The notes beneath the pieces were generated by a model. That model was not told the origin of the DNA, searched no databases, and worked only from the letters and a program-made list of their open reading frames with translations. From Rhodospirillaceae bacterium (lineage in GTDB: Bacteria > Pseudomonadota > Alphaproteobacteria > CACIAM-22H2): DNA of 64,000 nucleotides. Each line of letters starts with the position of its first letter. Position 1 is the first letter of the stretch. A program made the position numbers and the translations under genes. Below, in pieces: positions 32,374 through 41,815 of this stretch. Location of the stretch: contig JALHMR010000013.1 of assembly GCA_022843945.1 (NCBI GenBank), positions 1 to 64,000 on the forward strand, given 5' to 3'.

Positions 32374-32841
32374 ATGGCCGGAAAGATCGACGCGCGCCTC
32401 AAGGAACTCGGCATCACCGTCCCGGAGGGCGTGGCCCCGGCCGGCAACTACGTGCCGGCGGTGCGCTCGGGCAACCTGGTCTTCGTCGCCGGCCAGATCC
32501 CGCTCGAAGGCGGCAAGCCGCAGTTCATCGGCAAGCTCGGCCGCGAGTTCCAGGTCGAGGACGGCCAGAAGGCGGCCCGGCTCTGCGCCATCAACATCGT
32601 CAGCCAGCTGCGCGCGGCGCTGGGCGGCGACCTCGACAAGGTGAAGCGCATCGTGCGCGTCGGCGGCTTCGTCAACGCCGTGCCCGATTTCACCGACCAG
32701 CCGCAGGTGGTCAACGGCGCCTCCGACCTGCTGGTGCAGATCTTCGGCGAGGCCGGCAAGCACGCGCGCGCCGCGGTCGGCGTCTCCTCGCTGCCGCGCG
32801 GCGTGGCGGTCGAGGTCGAAGCGGTCGCCGAAGTCGCCTGA
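32374..32841 (+). CDS. RidA family protein, first of a pair
   Basis: The 155-residue YjgF/RidA-fold protein has GNYVPAVRSGNLVFVAGQIPLEGGKPQFIGKLG and, near the C-terminus, HARAAVGVSSLPRGVAVEVEAVAE, the family signature with the Arg of the active site. Canonical RidA removes reactive enamines/imines. The longer length and N-terminal extension place it in the subgroup annotated as RidA-like hydrolase of unknown substrate. The next gene starts 3 bp after its stop and encodes a paralogue. Confidence 0.92.
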   Translation: MAGKIDARLKELGITVPEGVAPAGNYVPAVRSGNLVFVAGQIPLEGGKPQFIGKLGREFQVEDGQKAARLCAINIVSQLRAALGGDLDKVKRIVRVGGFVNAVPDFTDQPQVVNGASDLLVQIFGEAGKHARAAVGVSSLPRGVAVEVEAVAEVA

Positions 32842-32844
32842 CCC

Positions 32845-33315
32845 ATGAGCCGTGTAAAGGCTCGCCTCGAGGCGGCCGGCTTCAAGCTGCCGCCGCCCTT
32901 CGGGCCGGCCGGCACCTATGTTTCGTACGTGGAGACGCCGGGCTATGTCTTCGTGGCCGGTGTCGGCCCGACCGAGGGCCGCTCGCTGGTCTGGACCGGC
33001 CGGGTCGGTGAGACGCTATCCGTCGCCGATGGCCGGCAGGCGGCACGGCTCACGGCGCTCAACGCGCTGGCCATTCTCGACGCCGCGATCGGCCTCGACC
33101 GGGTTCAGGCTTGCGTGCGCATGTTCGGCCTGGTCTGCGCGACACCCGACTTTACCGAGCACATGGACGTGCTGGCCGGCGCCGACGAAGTCATCGCCGC
33201 GGCTTTCGGCCCGCAGGCGCGGCCGGCCTGGGCGGCGGTGGGCTCGCCCTGCCTGCCGGTGCGCATCGCCGTCGAGATTGAATCGGTGTTTGCGGTCAGC
33301 AGCCTACCGACGTAG
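32845..33315 (+). CDS. RidA family protein, second of a pair
   Basis: The 156-residue protein aligns with the preceding RidA protein over its length: LEAAGFKLPPPFGPAGTYVSYVETPGYVFVAGVGP, then RPAWAAVGSPCLPVRIAVEIESVF. The usual Arg of SLPRG is shifted (CLPVRI), so catalysis may differ. It probably arose by tandem duplication. RidA proteins form trimers, so a hetero-oligomer is possible. Confidence 0.88.
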   Translation: MSRVKARLEAAGFKLPPPFGPAGTYVSYVETPGYVFVAGVGPTEGRSLVWTGRVGETLSVADGRQAARLTALNALAILDAAIGLDRVQACVRMFGLVCATPDFTEHMDVLAGADEVIAAAFGPQARPAWAAVGSPCLPVRIAVEIESVFAVSSLPT

Positions 33316-33519
33316 AGCGGCCGCCTTCTGACCCCGGTAGGGCTGGCTAAACTCCCGTCCTGGCGGTTAAATTAGCGCCTGGTGATTTACCAAAAACTTT
33401 TGCGAGGTTTGAAATATTGACCCCATCGGTTAATTTTGTGATGCCATAGGCCGGGTTCGGGAGGCAGGGTTAGAGCCGTTCCAAACCGGGCAAATCAGGA
33501 TCCGGACCAGCAACCGTCG

Positions 33520-35004
33520 ATGACTGCAGACGCCGACAAAGAAGCCGCCCCGGCGCGGCCCGCGACCGCCATTTGTCGCGAGCCGGCGGATCTCTATACG
33601 CCGCGTTCCAAACGCGCCATCGCCCGCCTGGCGCGCGAGTTCCTCGACCATGTCAAGGCGACGCCGAGCGAGCTGCTGCACTCCGTGCCGCTGCAGCGCC
33701 AGTACATGGACATGGGCACGACCTACCAGGCGGCGGCACAGAAGGCCGCCATGACCCAGGCCCAGGCCGCCAACCAGAACGTGCAACAGCGCCTGCGCGA
33801 GCTCTATGCCTGCGTCGATGGCGCGGTGCGCGAGACGGCCGAGCGACTCAAGGCCAAGCCGCCGGCGCCCATCGACCCCGACACCTTCAACGACTTCATC
33901 ATCGCCGCGCGCAAGGCGGAGATGACCGAGACGCGCGACTTCACGATCTACGCCTCGCTCACCCTCTATCTCGCGGATACCAAGACCTGGGGCGAGAAGT
34001 TCGACCGGCTGCTGGTGCTGGCCGATTCCGCGAGCGGACCGGAGGTGCTGGTCATCGTCGACCAGCTGATCGCCGAGGTGGTCGACAGCAAGATCGCGCT
34101 GCGCGAGCTGATCGGCGAGATCGACACGCTGGGCAAGCATCTGGAGGCGATCGTCGACCTGCTCGGCGCTCCCAACCCGCCCAAGACCGAGTTCGCCGAA
34201 GGCGGCTTTACGCTGCACCGGCTGCTCGGCAGCCATCCGCTGACCGAGACCCGCGGCTCCCTGATGCGCCAGCTGCGCCGCGGCCTTGAATCCAAGAACC
34301 CGCTGGGCGGCAAGAACCCCGCCGCCGACCTGCACGCCCATCTGCGGCTGCTGGACAAGATCGGCCGGGCGGGCGATGCCGCCGGCGGCGAGAACACGAT
34401 GGCGCTGTTCAGCGAGCGTCTGCCCAAGATCCTCAGCGCCGACACGCTGTCGATGGTGCTGCGCTCGATGCAGAAGGCGGAGGACCGGCTGGTCAAGGCG
34501 CTGGACATCCACCGCCGCCTGGGCAACAGCCCGGGCCGCCAGCAGGTCCGGCAATACATCTACAACGTCTTCGAGTTCGAGCGCGTCGCCCAGCAGTTCA
34601 CGCCCGACGCCGGGCCGCTGCCCGAGACCATCAAGCGGGTGACCACCCTGCACCACGCCTTCGTCACTTCGGGCCTCGCCGAGCAGCACATCCTCAAATA
34701 CATCGAGCCGCTGGAGCAGGCGCAGGCCGCGCTGCTGCCCCTGCTTTTCCAGGCCATCGAGAAGGACGCCGAGACCGCGGCGGCCCGCGCCATGAGCCTG
34801 CTCGATCTCTGCACCGACAACACGTTCATGACCGGCGCCAACCTCAAGACAGCGCACCAGCAGATCCGGCGCTACATGAGCGACGAGAGCTTCGCCACCA
34901 GCTTCCTCGCCGGCGCCGATGACAAGCAGACCCAGACCCGGCGCCTGGTCGAGCTGCATCAGAAGCTCCTGGCCAGCGGCCTGGCCCGCACCGGCACGGC
35001 ATAG
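33520..35004 (+). CDS. Helical protein of unknown function
   Basis: A 494-residue, almost entirely alpha-helical cytoplasmic protein without signal peptide or membrane segments. Notable stretches are YMDMGTTYQAAAQKAAMTQAQAANQNVQQRL (about 65-95; possible coiled coil), VLVIVDQLIAEVVDSKIALRELIG and SFATSFLAGADDKQTQTRRLVELHQKLL at the end. I do not recognise the family. The position before a FemAB-like gene is not informative. The ATG has only a weak ribosome binding site. Confidence 0.75.
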   Translation: MTADADKEAAPARPATAICREPADLYTPRSKRAIARLAREFLDHVKATPSELLHSVPLQRQYMDMGTTYQAAAQKAAMTQAQAANQNVQQRLRELYACVDGAVRETAERLKAKPPAPIDPDTFNDFIIAARKAEMTETRDFTIYASLTLYLADTKTWGEKFDRLLVLADSASGPEVLVIVDQLIAEVVDSKIALRELIGEIDTLGKHLEAIVDLLGAPNPPKTEFAEGGFTLHRLLGSHPLTETRGSLMRQLRRGLESKNPLGGKNPAADLHAHLRLLDKIGRAGDAAGGENTMALFSERLPKILSADTLSMVLRSMQKAEDRLVKALDIHRRLGNSPGRQQVRQYIYNVFEFERVAQQFTPDAGPLPETIKRVTTLHHAFVTSGLAEQHILKYIEPLEQAQAALLPLLFQAIEKDAETAAARAMSLLDLCTDNTFMTGANLKTAHQQIRRYMSDESFATSFLAGADDKQTQTRRLVELHQKLLASGLARTGTA

Positions 35005-35055
35005 GTCGCCATCTTGCCTCTCGCGCCGCCCCGCGCGACTCCCTAGATTGACCGC

Positions 35056-36216
35056 ATGCCCGACAGCGGTGATGCGCTAACCGTCCGGCTGGTCGAAGCC
35101 ATCGGCGAGATCGAAGCGGCCGACTGGGACGCCTGCGCCGGCACCGCCAGCCCCTTCACCAGCCACGCCTTCCTGGCGGCCCTCGAAACCAGCCGCTCGG
35201 CCACGGCCGAAACCGGCTGGGCGCCCCATCATCTCGTGGCCGAGGATGCGGGCGGCCGCATCGTCGGCGTGGCGCCGCTCTACCTCAAGAGCCATTCCTA
35301 CGGCGAGTACGTCTTCGATCACGGCTGGGCCGATGCCTACCAGCGCGCCGGCGGCCGTTACTATCCGAAGTTCCAGTGCGCCGTCCCGTTCACGCCGGTG
35401 CCGGGCGCCCGGTTGCTGGCCCGCCCCGATGGCGACGGGGCCGCCGTCCGCGGCGCCCTGATCGAGGCTCTACGCACCATCACCGAGCGCGCCGGGCTCT
35501 CCTCGGCCCACGTCACCTTCTGCACGCAAGAGGAAGCGCAGGCGTTCGAGGGGGCCGGCTGGCTGATCCGGCGCGGCTTCCAGTATCACTGGCGTAACGA
35601 GGGCTACGCCTCATTCGATGACTTCCTCGCCCGTCTCAACCATTCGAAGCGCAAGACGATCAAGCGCGAGCGGCGCGAGGTCCAGGCGCAAGGACTGGAT
35701 GTCGTCATGCTGACTGCCGGCGATCTGCAGCCGGCGCATTGGGATGCCTTCTTCGAGCTCTACATTGCGACCAGTGACCGCAAATGGGGCAGTCCCTACC
35801 TGACGCGGGATTTCTTCCATCGCCTGGGGGCGGTGATGCCGGAGAAAGTGGCCCTGGTGCTGGCCCGGCATGAGGGTCGCTATGTCGGCGGTGCCCTGAA
35901 CCTGATCGGCGAGGATGCGCTCTACGGCCGCAACTGGGGCGGACGCGGCGACTACCCGTTCCTGCATTTCGAGGCCTGCTACTACCAGGCTATCGACTTC
36001 GCCATCCAGCGCGGCCTGGCGCGCGTCGAGGCCGGCGCGCAGGGTGATCATAAGCTGCCGCGCGGCTACCTGCCGGTGCAGACCTACAGCGCCCATTGGA
36101 TTCGGGACCGTGGCTTCCGCAAGGCGGTCGCCGACTTTCTCGCCCGCGAGAGCGACGCGATCGAACGGGAGATGACCGCGCTCGGTGACTACTCGCCGTT
36201 CAAGAAGCCGAACTGA
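35056..36216 (+). CDS. GNAT/FemAB-like acyltransferase (peptidogalycan biosynthesis type)
   Basis: The 386-residue protein matches the PF04339-type family: ADWDACAGTASPFTSHAFLAALE, GWAPHHLVAEDAGGRIVGVAPLYLKSHSYGEYVFDHGWADAY, YYPKFQCAVPFTPVPG, and the C-terminal LNHSKRKTIKRERREV and HFEACYYQAIDFAI. Related proteins carry acyl-transfer (FemAB/GNAT) domains; the biochemical substrate is unknown. It is transcribed alone and converges on the cNMP-binding genes. Confidence 0.88.
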   Translation: MPDSGDALTVRLVEAIGEIEAADWDACAGTASPFTSHAFLAALETSRSATAETGWAPHHLVAEDAGGRIVGVAPLYLKSHSYGEYVFDHGWADAYQRAGGRYYPKFQCAVPFTPVPGARLLARPDGDGAAVRGALIEALRTITERAGLSSAHVTFCTQEEAQAFEGAGWLIRRGFQYHWRNEGYASFDDFLARLNHSKRKTIKRERREVQAQGLDVVMLTAGDLQPAHWDAFFELYIATSDRKWGSPYLTRDFFHRLGAVMPEKVALVLARHEGRYVGGALNLIGEDALYGRNWGGRGDYPFLHFEACYYQAIDFAIQRGLARVEAGAQGDHKLPRGYLPVQTYSAHWIRDRGFRKAVADFLARESDAIEREMTALGDYSPFKKPN

Positions 36217-36266
36217 GCGGCGACGCTCACCTCAGCCCTTCAGCGCCGGGAGGCGGAGATCGCGCC

Positions 36267-36665
36267 TCAAACCGAAAGCCCCGGCGTGCCATCCGATTCC
36301 GGCTTCTGGCGCCAGCGCGCACGCACGCTACGTACCAATACCCGGGTGAGCGCCTTGATGAAGGGATCCGCGCCTTCGAGCTTCTTGAGCATGACATCGC
36401 GCGTAATAGCGAAACAGGTGGTCTCGCGCGTCGCAATAGCCGCCGCCATCCGCGGCTCGCCGTCGATGAGAGCCATCTCGCCGAACATGCCGCCCTTGCC
36501 GATCGTGCCGATCACCTGGGCCTTGCCGTCGACATTGCGGACGATGGCGACCTCGCCGGCTTCCACGACATAGGCCCGGTCCCCGGGATCACCCTCGCGG
36601 AAGATCGCCGTCTTGGCGTCGAACTTCAGGCGTGGCATCAGGGGGTGCGGCTGGTTGTCGGCCAT
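36267..36665 (-). CDS. Small cyclic-nucleotide-binding protein
   Basis: The 132-residue protein consists of a single cNMP-binding domain: TAIFREGDPGDRAYVVEAGEVAIV, GTIGKGGMFGEMALIDGEPRMAAA (phosphate-binding cassette with GEMAL...R). It has no HTH or kinase output. It is the last gene of the leftward operon and is a paralogue of the upstream gene. A role as signal reader or allosteric subunit is inferred. Confidence 0.9.
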   Translation of the reverse strand: MADNQPHPLMPRLKFDAKTAIFREGDPGDRAYVVEAGEVAIVRNVDGKAQVIGTIGKGGMFGEMALIDGEPRMAAAIATRETTCFAITRDVMLKKLEGADPFIKALTRVLVRSVRARWRQKPESDGTPGLSV

Positions 36666-36691
36666 GGCGGGCTCTCTTGCCGGTGCGGCGG

Positions 36692-37057
36692 TTAGTGGCG
36701 GTCGTCGACCATCGAGCGGATGTTGCGGACGAAGATGCGAATCATGCCCTTGATGAACGGGTCAGCGGAATCGAACTTCTCGCCGAACTGCTCCCGCTCG
36801 ACGATGAAACACGTGGTCTCGGACAGCGCAACGGCTTCCGCCATGCGCTTCTCGTTGTCGATCAGCGCCATCTCGCCGAAGATGCCACCCTTCTTCACGA
36901 TACCGAGAACCCGGCGCGCCCCATCCTCGACGCGCACGATCTCGACCTCGCCGTTCTCCACGACGTAGGCCCGATCGCCCTCGTCGCCCTGGCGGAAGAT
37001 CACCGTGCGGGCGGGAAAATAGGCCCGGGCCATCAGGTTGCGGGTCGACTCGCTCAT
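36692..37057 (-). CDS. Small cyclic-nucleotide-binding protein, paralogue
   Basis: The 121-residue single cNMP-binding-domain protein starts at MSESTR; longer upstream readings run antisense to the CoA-transferase gene and are rejected. It has VIFRQGDEGDRAYVVENGEVEIV and KKGGIFGEMALIDNEKRMAEA. It lies 10 bp after the CoA-transferase stop and 26 bp before the next cNMP gene, so all three are likely cotranscribed. Confidence 0.9.
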   Translation of the reverse strand: MSESTRNLMARAYFPARTVIFRQGDEGDRAYVVENGEVEIVRVEDGARRVLGIVKKGGIFGEMALIDNEKRMAEAVALSETTCFIVEREQFGEKFDSADPFIKGMIRIFVRNIRSMVDDRH

Positions 37058-37067
37058 GGGAACCAGT

Positions 37068-38207
37068 CTAGGAGAGCGCTTGCCAGCGGCCAAGAACGGC
37101 GGCAGCGTCCGCGAACGCCACCCTCGGGCGCGGCCCCGGCGCCACTCCATCGACATGCACCGGGAACAAGGCCTCGATGGTCGGGTCGGCCGTCTCGTGC
37201 AGGGTGAGCATGGCCCGCGCCGCGACCTGCGGATGCGCCGGCAGATCGACGGGATCGACGACCAGACCAAAACAGCAATCCACGGAGCCCAGAAGCCGCT
37301 CCCAGGCCTCGGCGGCGCGGCTGGCAAAGAGCGCGCCCAGCTCGGCCACCAGAGCGGCCTGCGGCATCGTCTCCCACTGGCGGCCGGTCCATTCCGGATG
37401 GCCGATCGCCGCGCAGAAATTCGCCCAGAACTTCTCCTCGATCGCCGCCAGGGTGACGAAACGCCCGTCGGCCGCCTCGTAGATCTGGTAGCAGGCGGCA
37501 CCGCCGTTCAGCAGGTTGGCGGCCAGCGCCGGCTCGAAGCCGGGGCGCAGCGCCGCCGTGAGATTGAGGCTCTGCCAGGCCAGGACGGTCTCGGCGAGGC
37601 TGAGGTCGAGATAGGCACCCTTGCCGGACCGGCCGCGGCCGATCAGCGCGCCGCAGATGGTCATCGTCGTCTGCAGGCCACTGGCGAAGTCGGCGACCGG
37701 CGGGGCCATCATCGCCGGCCGGCGCTTCTCGTCCGAGATCAACGCGCCCGAGGCGGCAAGCCCGCCAGCCAGCGCCACGTAATTCAGGTCATGGCCGGTG
37801 CGCAGGCGCCACGGCCCACTCTGCCCGTAACCGGACAAGGCCGCATGCACCAGCCGTGGATTGAGTTGTTGCAGCCGATCGCGCCCGAAGCCAAGGCGGT
37901 CCATGACGCCCGGCCGGTAGGATTCGATCAGCACGTCGGCCGCCGCCAGCAGGCCGGCGAAGGCGTCTTTGGCCGCCGACTGCTTGAGATCGAGCTCGAC
38001 GACCGTCTTGCCGCCGTTCATGAGTTTCCAGAAAGGAGAAATCCCGTCGCGGTCGCGGGGGCCGAGGCCGCGCATCGGGTCGCCGCCCGGCGGCTCGACC
38101 TTGACGACCTCGGCGCCCATATCCGCCAGCATCAGCGCCGCGTAGGGCCCGGGGATGTACTGCGAGACATCCACCACCCGCACGCCGGCGAGGAAAGGCA
38201 GAGCCAT
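37068..38207 (-). CDS. CaiB/BaiF family III CoA-transferase
   Basis: The 379-residue enzyme transfers CoA between acids. Family segments seen are GVRVVDVSQYIPGPYAALMLADMGAEVVKVEPPGGD (catalytic Asp-region start), DRDGISPFWKLMNGGKTVVELDLK, ADVLIESYRPGVMDRLG and the EIYEAADGRFVTLAAIEEKFW-like stretch. It lies 3 bp after the class II aldolase stop, in the Rieske operon, so it probably activates a catabolic acid. Annotation as alpha-methylacyl-CoA racemase is a less likely alternative. Confidence 0.93.
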   Translation of the reverse strand: MALPFLAGVRVVDVSQYIPGPYAALMLADMGAEVVKVEPPGGDPMRGLGPRDRDGISPFWKLMNGGKTVVELDLKQSAAKDAFAGLLAAADVLIESYRPGVMDRLGFGRDRLQQLNPRLVHAALSGYGQSGPWRLRTGHDLNYVALAGGLAASGALISDEKRRPAMMAPPVADFASGLQTTMTICGALIGRGRSGKGAYLDLSLAETVLAWQSLNLTAALRPGFEPALAANLLNGGAACYQIYEAADGRFVTLAAIEEKFWANFCAAIGHPEWTGRQWETMPQAALVAELGALFASRAAEAWERLLGSVDCCFGLVVDPVDLPAHPQVAARAMLTLHETADPTIEALFPVHVDGVAPGPRPRVAFADAAAVLGRWQALS

Positions 38208-38210
38208 AGT

Positions 38211-38984
38211 CTAGGGTTTCTTCTTCGGCCGGCTGGCGGCCTTCGTATCGGGGCGCGTGACCATCGCTCCGCACCCCGCCCGCCGCGCCCAGTATTCCCA
38301 GGCTCGCCAGGTCTCCGGTGAATAGGGCTTGTAGCCGGCGTTGCGCGCGGCGATCTCGCCTGCGGAAAGCGGCTTGATTGCGCCGCCGAGGGTTTTGGCG
38401 CCGAGCAGGGCGCGGGCGTTGCGCGGCACGAAGACCGCCATGCGCACGACCTCGATCAGCGACAGCGCGGCGGCGGCGAAGCCGTGGCCGCGCATCAGGG
38501 CGACGTTGCTGGGCCCCAGCGACTTCGCCAAGTCCCGCCCCTGCTCGACATTGGTCACCAGCAGGTTGGTGTCGCCGAAGCGGTCGCGGATGTCCCAGAC
38601 CGGCACGTCGGTGCCCATGAAGCTGCCGGAATGGATCACCGGCTGCAGCCGCGTGCCGTCGGCGATGGTGAAGGGCAGCACCGCCTCGGCATGGGCATGG
38701 ACCACCGCCTGCACCTCCGGCCGGGCCTCGTAGATGCTGCCGTGGATGAAGCGCTCCAGGTAGGGCTGGCGCGTGTCTCGGCCGACCACCCTGCCCTCGA
38801 GATCGAACTCCATGATGTCCTTGCGCGTCACCGCCTCGGGGCTCAGCGAGCGCGCCAGGAAATAGCGCGTGGGATCGTCGGGGTGGCGGATGCTGACATG
38901 GCCGTAGGCATCGACCACGTCCTCGTTGGCCAGGATGCGGTTGGCGATGACCAGGTCGTTGAGGGCGCGTTCCAGCGGTTTCAT
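38211..38984 (-). CDS. Class II aldolase/adducin family protein
   Basis: The 257-residue protein has the zinc-site pattern of the family: VDAYGHVSIRHPDDPTRYFLARSLSPEAVT, AVVHAHAEAVLPF (HxH) and ALMRGHGFAAAALSL (third His). Members cleave or decarboxylate hydroxy acids and related sugar derivatives. The gene is tightly packed (3 and 7 bp gaps) in the Rieske/PuuA-like/CoA-transferase operon, pointing to a step in breakdown of a ring-derived or amino compound. Confidence 0.92.
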   Translation of the reverse strand: MKPLERALNDLVIANRILANEDVVDAYGHVSIRHPDDPTRYFLARSLSPEAVTRKDIMEFDLEGRVVGRDTRQPYLERFIHGSIYEARPEVQAVVHAHAEAVLPFTIADGTRLQPVIHSGSFMGTDVPVWDIRDRFGDTNLLVTNVEQGRDLAKSLGPSNVALMRGHGFAAAALSLIEVVRMAVFVPRNARALLGAKTLGGAIKPLSAGEIAARNAGYKPYSPETWRAWEYWARRAGCGAMVTRPDTKAASRPKKKP

Positions 38985-38991
38985 GGTGGGC

Positions 38992-40428
38992 CTAGAAGAG
39001 ATCGAAATACTCGCGCTGCTCCCACTCGCTGACCTCGAGGTTGAAGCGCTGGATCTCCGCTTCCTTGATGCGGATGAAGTAGTCGACGAAGCTGTCGCCG
39101 AAACCCTCGCGGTAGCAGGCGTCGCCGCGCAGCGCTTCGAGCGCCTCGCTCAGGGTGCGCGGCAGCGACGGCGCCTGGGTCTCGTAGGGCGTATCGGCCG
39201 ACGGGCCGGGATCGAGCCGGCGCGCCATGCCGTCGAGGCCGGCCAGGATCTGCGAGCCCATGTAGAGATAGGGATTGGCCGCCGGCTCGCCGATGCGGTT
39301 CTCGATGCGGCTGGCGGCGTCGCCGGGCGCACCCAGCACGCGCACCATGGCGCCGCGGTTGTCGCGCCCCCAGATCACCCGGTCGGGGGCCAGCGCATAG
39401 GGCCGGTAGCGGCGATAGCCGTTGATCGTCGGCGTGGCGAAGGCGGTGCTGGCGGCGGCGTGGGCCAGCAGGCCGCCGAGATAGTGCATGCCCGTGGGCG
39501 AGAGCGGTGCGGGTCCTTCGGCCGGCACGAAGGCGCCGGCGCCCGTGTTGCGGTCGCGCAGCGACTGGTGGAGATGCCAGCCGCTGGAGCAGGCGTTGGG
39601 CAGCCTGGGCCGGCACATGAAGGTGGCGTGATAGCCGTGGCGCCGGCAGATCTGCTTCACGGCGCTGCGCAGCAGGACCATGGCGTCGGCTGAATCGAGA
39701 TTGAGGCCCGGCCGCAGGGTGAACTCGGCCTGGCTGGGGCCGATCTCGACCTCCATCGAGCGCAAGGGCAGGCCCAGCGCCTGCAGGTCGGCGCGCAGAA
39801 TTTCATAAATGGAATCGAACCGATCGTAGAGCTGCTCGGTCAGCAGCTGGTAGCCCTGGGTCAGCAGGCTGACCTCCGGCGCCGGGCCGGGCTGGCCGGC
39901 ATCGCCTGGCGCCAGGCGCGGGTTCTCCAGCTTGTAGATATGGAACTCGACCTCCAGCCCGGCGACGAAGTCGAAGCCCTGGCTGTGGAGGCGATCGAGG
40001 ATGCCGCGATAGAGCTGGCGCGTGGCGAAGGGCACCGGCCGGCCGTCGGCGAAGTAAAGATCGCAGAGCATCCAGCCGGTATGCGGCGCCCAGGGCAGGA
40101 TCTTGAAGCTCAGCGGGTCCGGGATCATCAGGATGTCGGCCGCGCCCTCGAACTCGCGCAGGCCCAGCCCGGCCCCCGCCGTGAACACTGGCACCACGCT
40201 GCGATGCGAGGTGTCCTTGAGCAGCAGCGAAGAAACGAACGTGACGCCGTTCTGCAACGCGCCGTGCAGCTCCGCCGCCATCACGGTCTTGCCGCGCAGC
40301 ACGCCATGCTGGTCGACCGCCGAGAGGCGGATGACCTCCAGCTCCTTGCCGCGCACGATATTCTCGATCTCGCTGGCGGCCTTGCGCTGGCCGTCGTTCC
40401 AGCAGCCGTGCTTGTCGACGAAACTCAT
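38992..40428 (-). CDS. Glutamine synthetase family protein (PuuA-like)
   Basis: The 478-residue ATP-dependent ligase has the GS catalytic core: GLEVEFHIYK, MEVEIGPSQAEFTL, CSSGWHLHQSLRD, GYRRYRPYAL, DNRGAMVRVLG and RIENRIGEPAANPYLYMG. The lack of the GlnA adenylylation Tyr motif and its catabolic operon suggest a gamma-glutamyl-amine/amide ligase like PuuA or a related amide-forming enzyme, not the central ammonium-assimilating GlnA. It follows the Rieske gene by 18 bp. A second GS-family gene starts at 63456. Confidence 0.9.
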   Translation of the reverse strand: MSFVDKHGCWNDGQRKAASEIENIVRGKELEVIRLSAVDQHGVLRGKTVMAAELHGALQNGVTFVSSLLLKDTSHRSVVPVFTAGAGLGLREFEGAADILMIPDPLSFKILPWAPHTGWMLCDLYFADGRPVPFATRQLYRGILDRLHSQGFDFVAGLEVEFHIYKLENPRLAPGDAGQPGPAPEVSLLTQGYQLLTEQLYDRFDSIYEILRADLQALGLPLRSMEVEIGPSQAEFTLRPGLNLDSADAMVLLRSAVKQICRRHGYHATFMCRPRLPNACSSGWHLHQSLRDRNTGAGAFVPAEGPAPLSPTGMHYLGGLLAHAAASTAFATPTINGYRRYRPYALAPDRVIWGRDNRGAMVRVLGAPGDAASRIENRIGEPAANPYLYMGSQILAGLDGMARRLDPGPSADTPYETQAPSLPRTLSEALEALRGDACYREGFGDSFVDYFIRIKEAEIQRFNLEVSEWEQREYFDLF

Positions 40429-40446
40429 GCCCCCTGCCCGGTATTC

Positions 40447-41769
40447 TTACGCCGCCTTCGTCGGGCCTTTCGCCCAGGTCGAGGCGGCCGCTACCTTGGC
40501 ATAAGTCTCGCGCCAATACGATTGCCAGTCGGCGGTCGGTCCGATGCCGTCGACGGTCATCGGGCCGGTGATGCGCTTCGCCGCGTCCTTGTCGAGCACC
40601 ATCATCGGGCGCTGGCCCTTCTCCACCTGGTCGATGGCCGTGAGCAGCAGCTTGCGATAGGCGATGATCGCCTTGTCGCTGGTGCCGAGGTGCTCCTTGG
40701 TGCGGTCGTGGATCCGCCCTTGCGACTCAACCGCCCACTGGTCGTGCACGTTCACGTCCTCGCCCATGCCGAGATAGGTCTGCGCGTGCTCCGCCGGGTT
40801 GAAGTTGTAGTTGTTGGCGCGGTTGGTGCGCGGCATGTAGTCCGGCAGCTCGTAGAGCCTGAGGCGCGTGTCGCGCATCTCCTGCTTGTCGACGGGTGCC
40901 CCGAAGCTGGTGAAGATGGCGTACCAGTAGCTCGTCGTGTCGTCGACCGGGACGTGCCACTGGCTGATGGTCATCTCGCGGCTGAGCGGGATGACGAAGG
41001 CCTGCGGAAAGGCCAGGTGCGTGACGCGGATATGGGTGTGCACGTCGCTGATCCGGCGCCGCGTGCACAGGCGCATGCCGTAGTCGGTCGGCTCCAGGTC
41101 GATGGTCGGCTTGTCGTATTCGCGCATCACCTGGGTGATCGGCATGTCCGAATCCGCCGAGGTGGCGCGGAACGGCTTGCCATAGTTCGCCTTGGGATCG
41201 GCATCCTCGAAGAAGCGATGCAGGAACGAGGTGTGCGCCGGATCGATGCCGACTTCGAGGATCTGCAGCCAGTTGCAGTCGACGAAGCCCTTGAAGGCGA
41301 AGGTGTAGGCGTCGGGCGCCACGAAGCAGTCGAAATCCGGCAGGGCCGGCGGCGCTCCCTCGCCGAGATAGGCGAAGAGGATGCCGCTGCGCTCGATCAC
41401 CGGATAGGCCTTCTGGCGCACGTTCTGGCAGAGCTTGCTCGAAGCCGGCTCGGCCGGCGTCTCCAGGCACTGGCCCGCGGCGTCGAACAGCCAGCCGTGG
41501 AACGGGCAGCGCAAGCCGCCGTTCTCCCGGCGGCCGTAGGTCAGGTCGGCGCCGCGATGGGCGCAGTGGCGGTCGAGCAGGCCGTAGCGCCCGCTCTCGT
41601 CCTTGAACAACACCAGATCCTCGCCCAGCAGGCGCACGCGCTTCACGGGGTGCGGGCCGGCCAGCTCGTCGACCAGGGCCGCCGGCTGCCAGTACTGGCG
41701 CAGGAGCTTGCCGCCGGGCGTGCCGGGGCCCACGCGGGTCATGCGGTCGTTGGTTTCGGCGCTGATCAT
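40447..41769 (-). CDS. Rieske aromatic ring-hydroxylating oxygenase, large subunit
   Basis: The 440-residue terminal oxygenase has an N-terminal Rieske [2Fe-2S] domain (DRHCAHRGADLTYG ... GLRCPFHGWLF: CxH/CxxH ligands) and a C-terminal mononuclear iron domain (VGIDPAHTSFLHRFFED with candidate His ligands). No small subunit or reductase is adjacent, so partners are elsewhere. First gene of a leftward operon with PuuA-like ligase, aldolase and CoA-transferase genes. A divergent MarR gene and its operator control it. Substrate: an aromatic or heterocyclic compound, not identifiable here. Confidence 0.93.
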   Translation of the reverse strand: MISAETNDRMTRVGPGTPGGKLLRQYWQPAALVDELAGPHPVKRVRLLGEDLVLFKDESGRYGLLDRHCAHRGADLTYGRRENGGLRCPFHGWLFDAAGQCLETPAEPASSKLCQNVRQKAYPVIERSGILFAYLGEGAPPALPDFDCFVAPDAYTFAFKGFVDCNWLQILEVGIDPAHTSFLHRFFEDADPKANYGKPFRATSADSDMPITQVMREYDKPTIDLEPTDYGMRLCTRRRISDVHTHIRVTHLAFPQAFVIPLSREMTISQWHVPVDDTTSYWYAIFTSFGAPVDKQEMRDTRLRLYELPDYMPRTNRANNYNFNPAEHAQTYLGMGEDVNVHDQWAVESQGRIHDRTKEHLGTSDKAIIAYRKLLLTAIDQVEKGQRPMMVLDKDAAKRITGPMTVDGIGPTADWQSYWRETYAKVAAASTWAKGPTKAA

Positions 41770-41815
41770 GATGGCCTCCCAAGCCTGGCCTTGCGGCCCG
41801 TCTCACCTTCAGGCA

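Noticed and set aside
36692-37501. A 269-residue version of the second cNMP-binding protein
   Set aside because: The extra N-terminal part is a shifted reading of the CoA-transferase gene. Only the last 121 residues match a cNMP domain.
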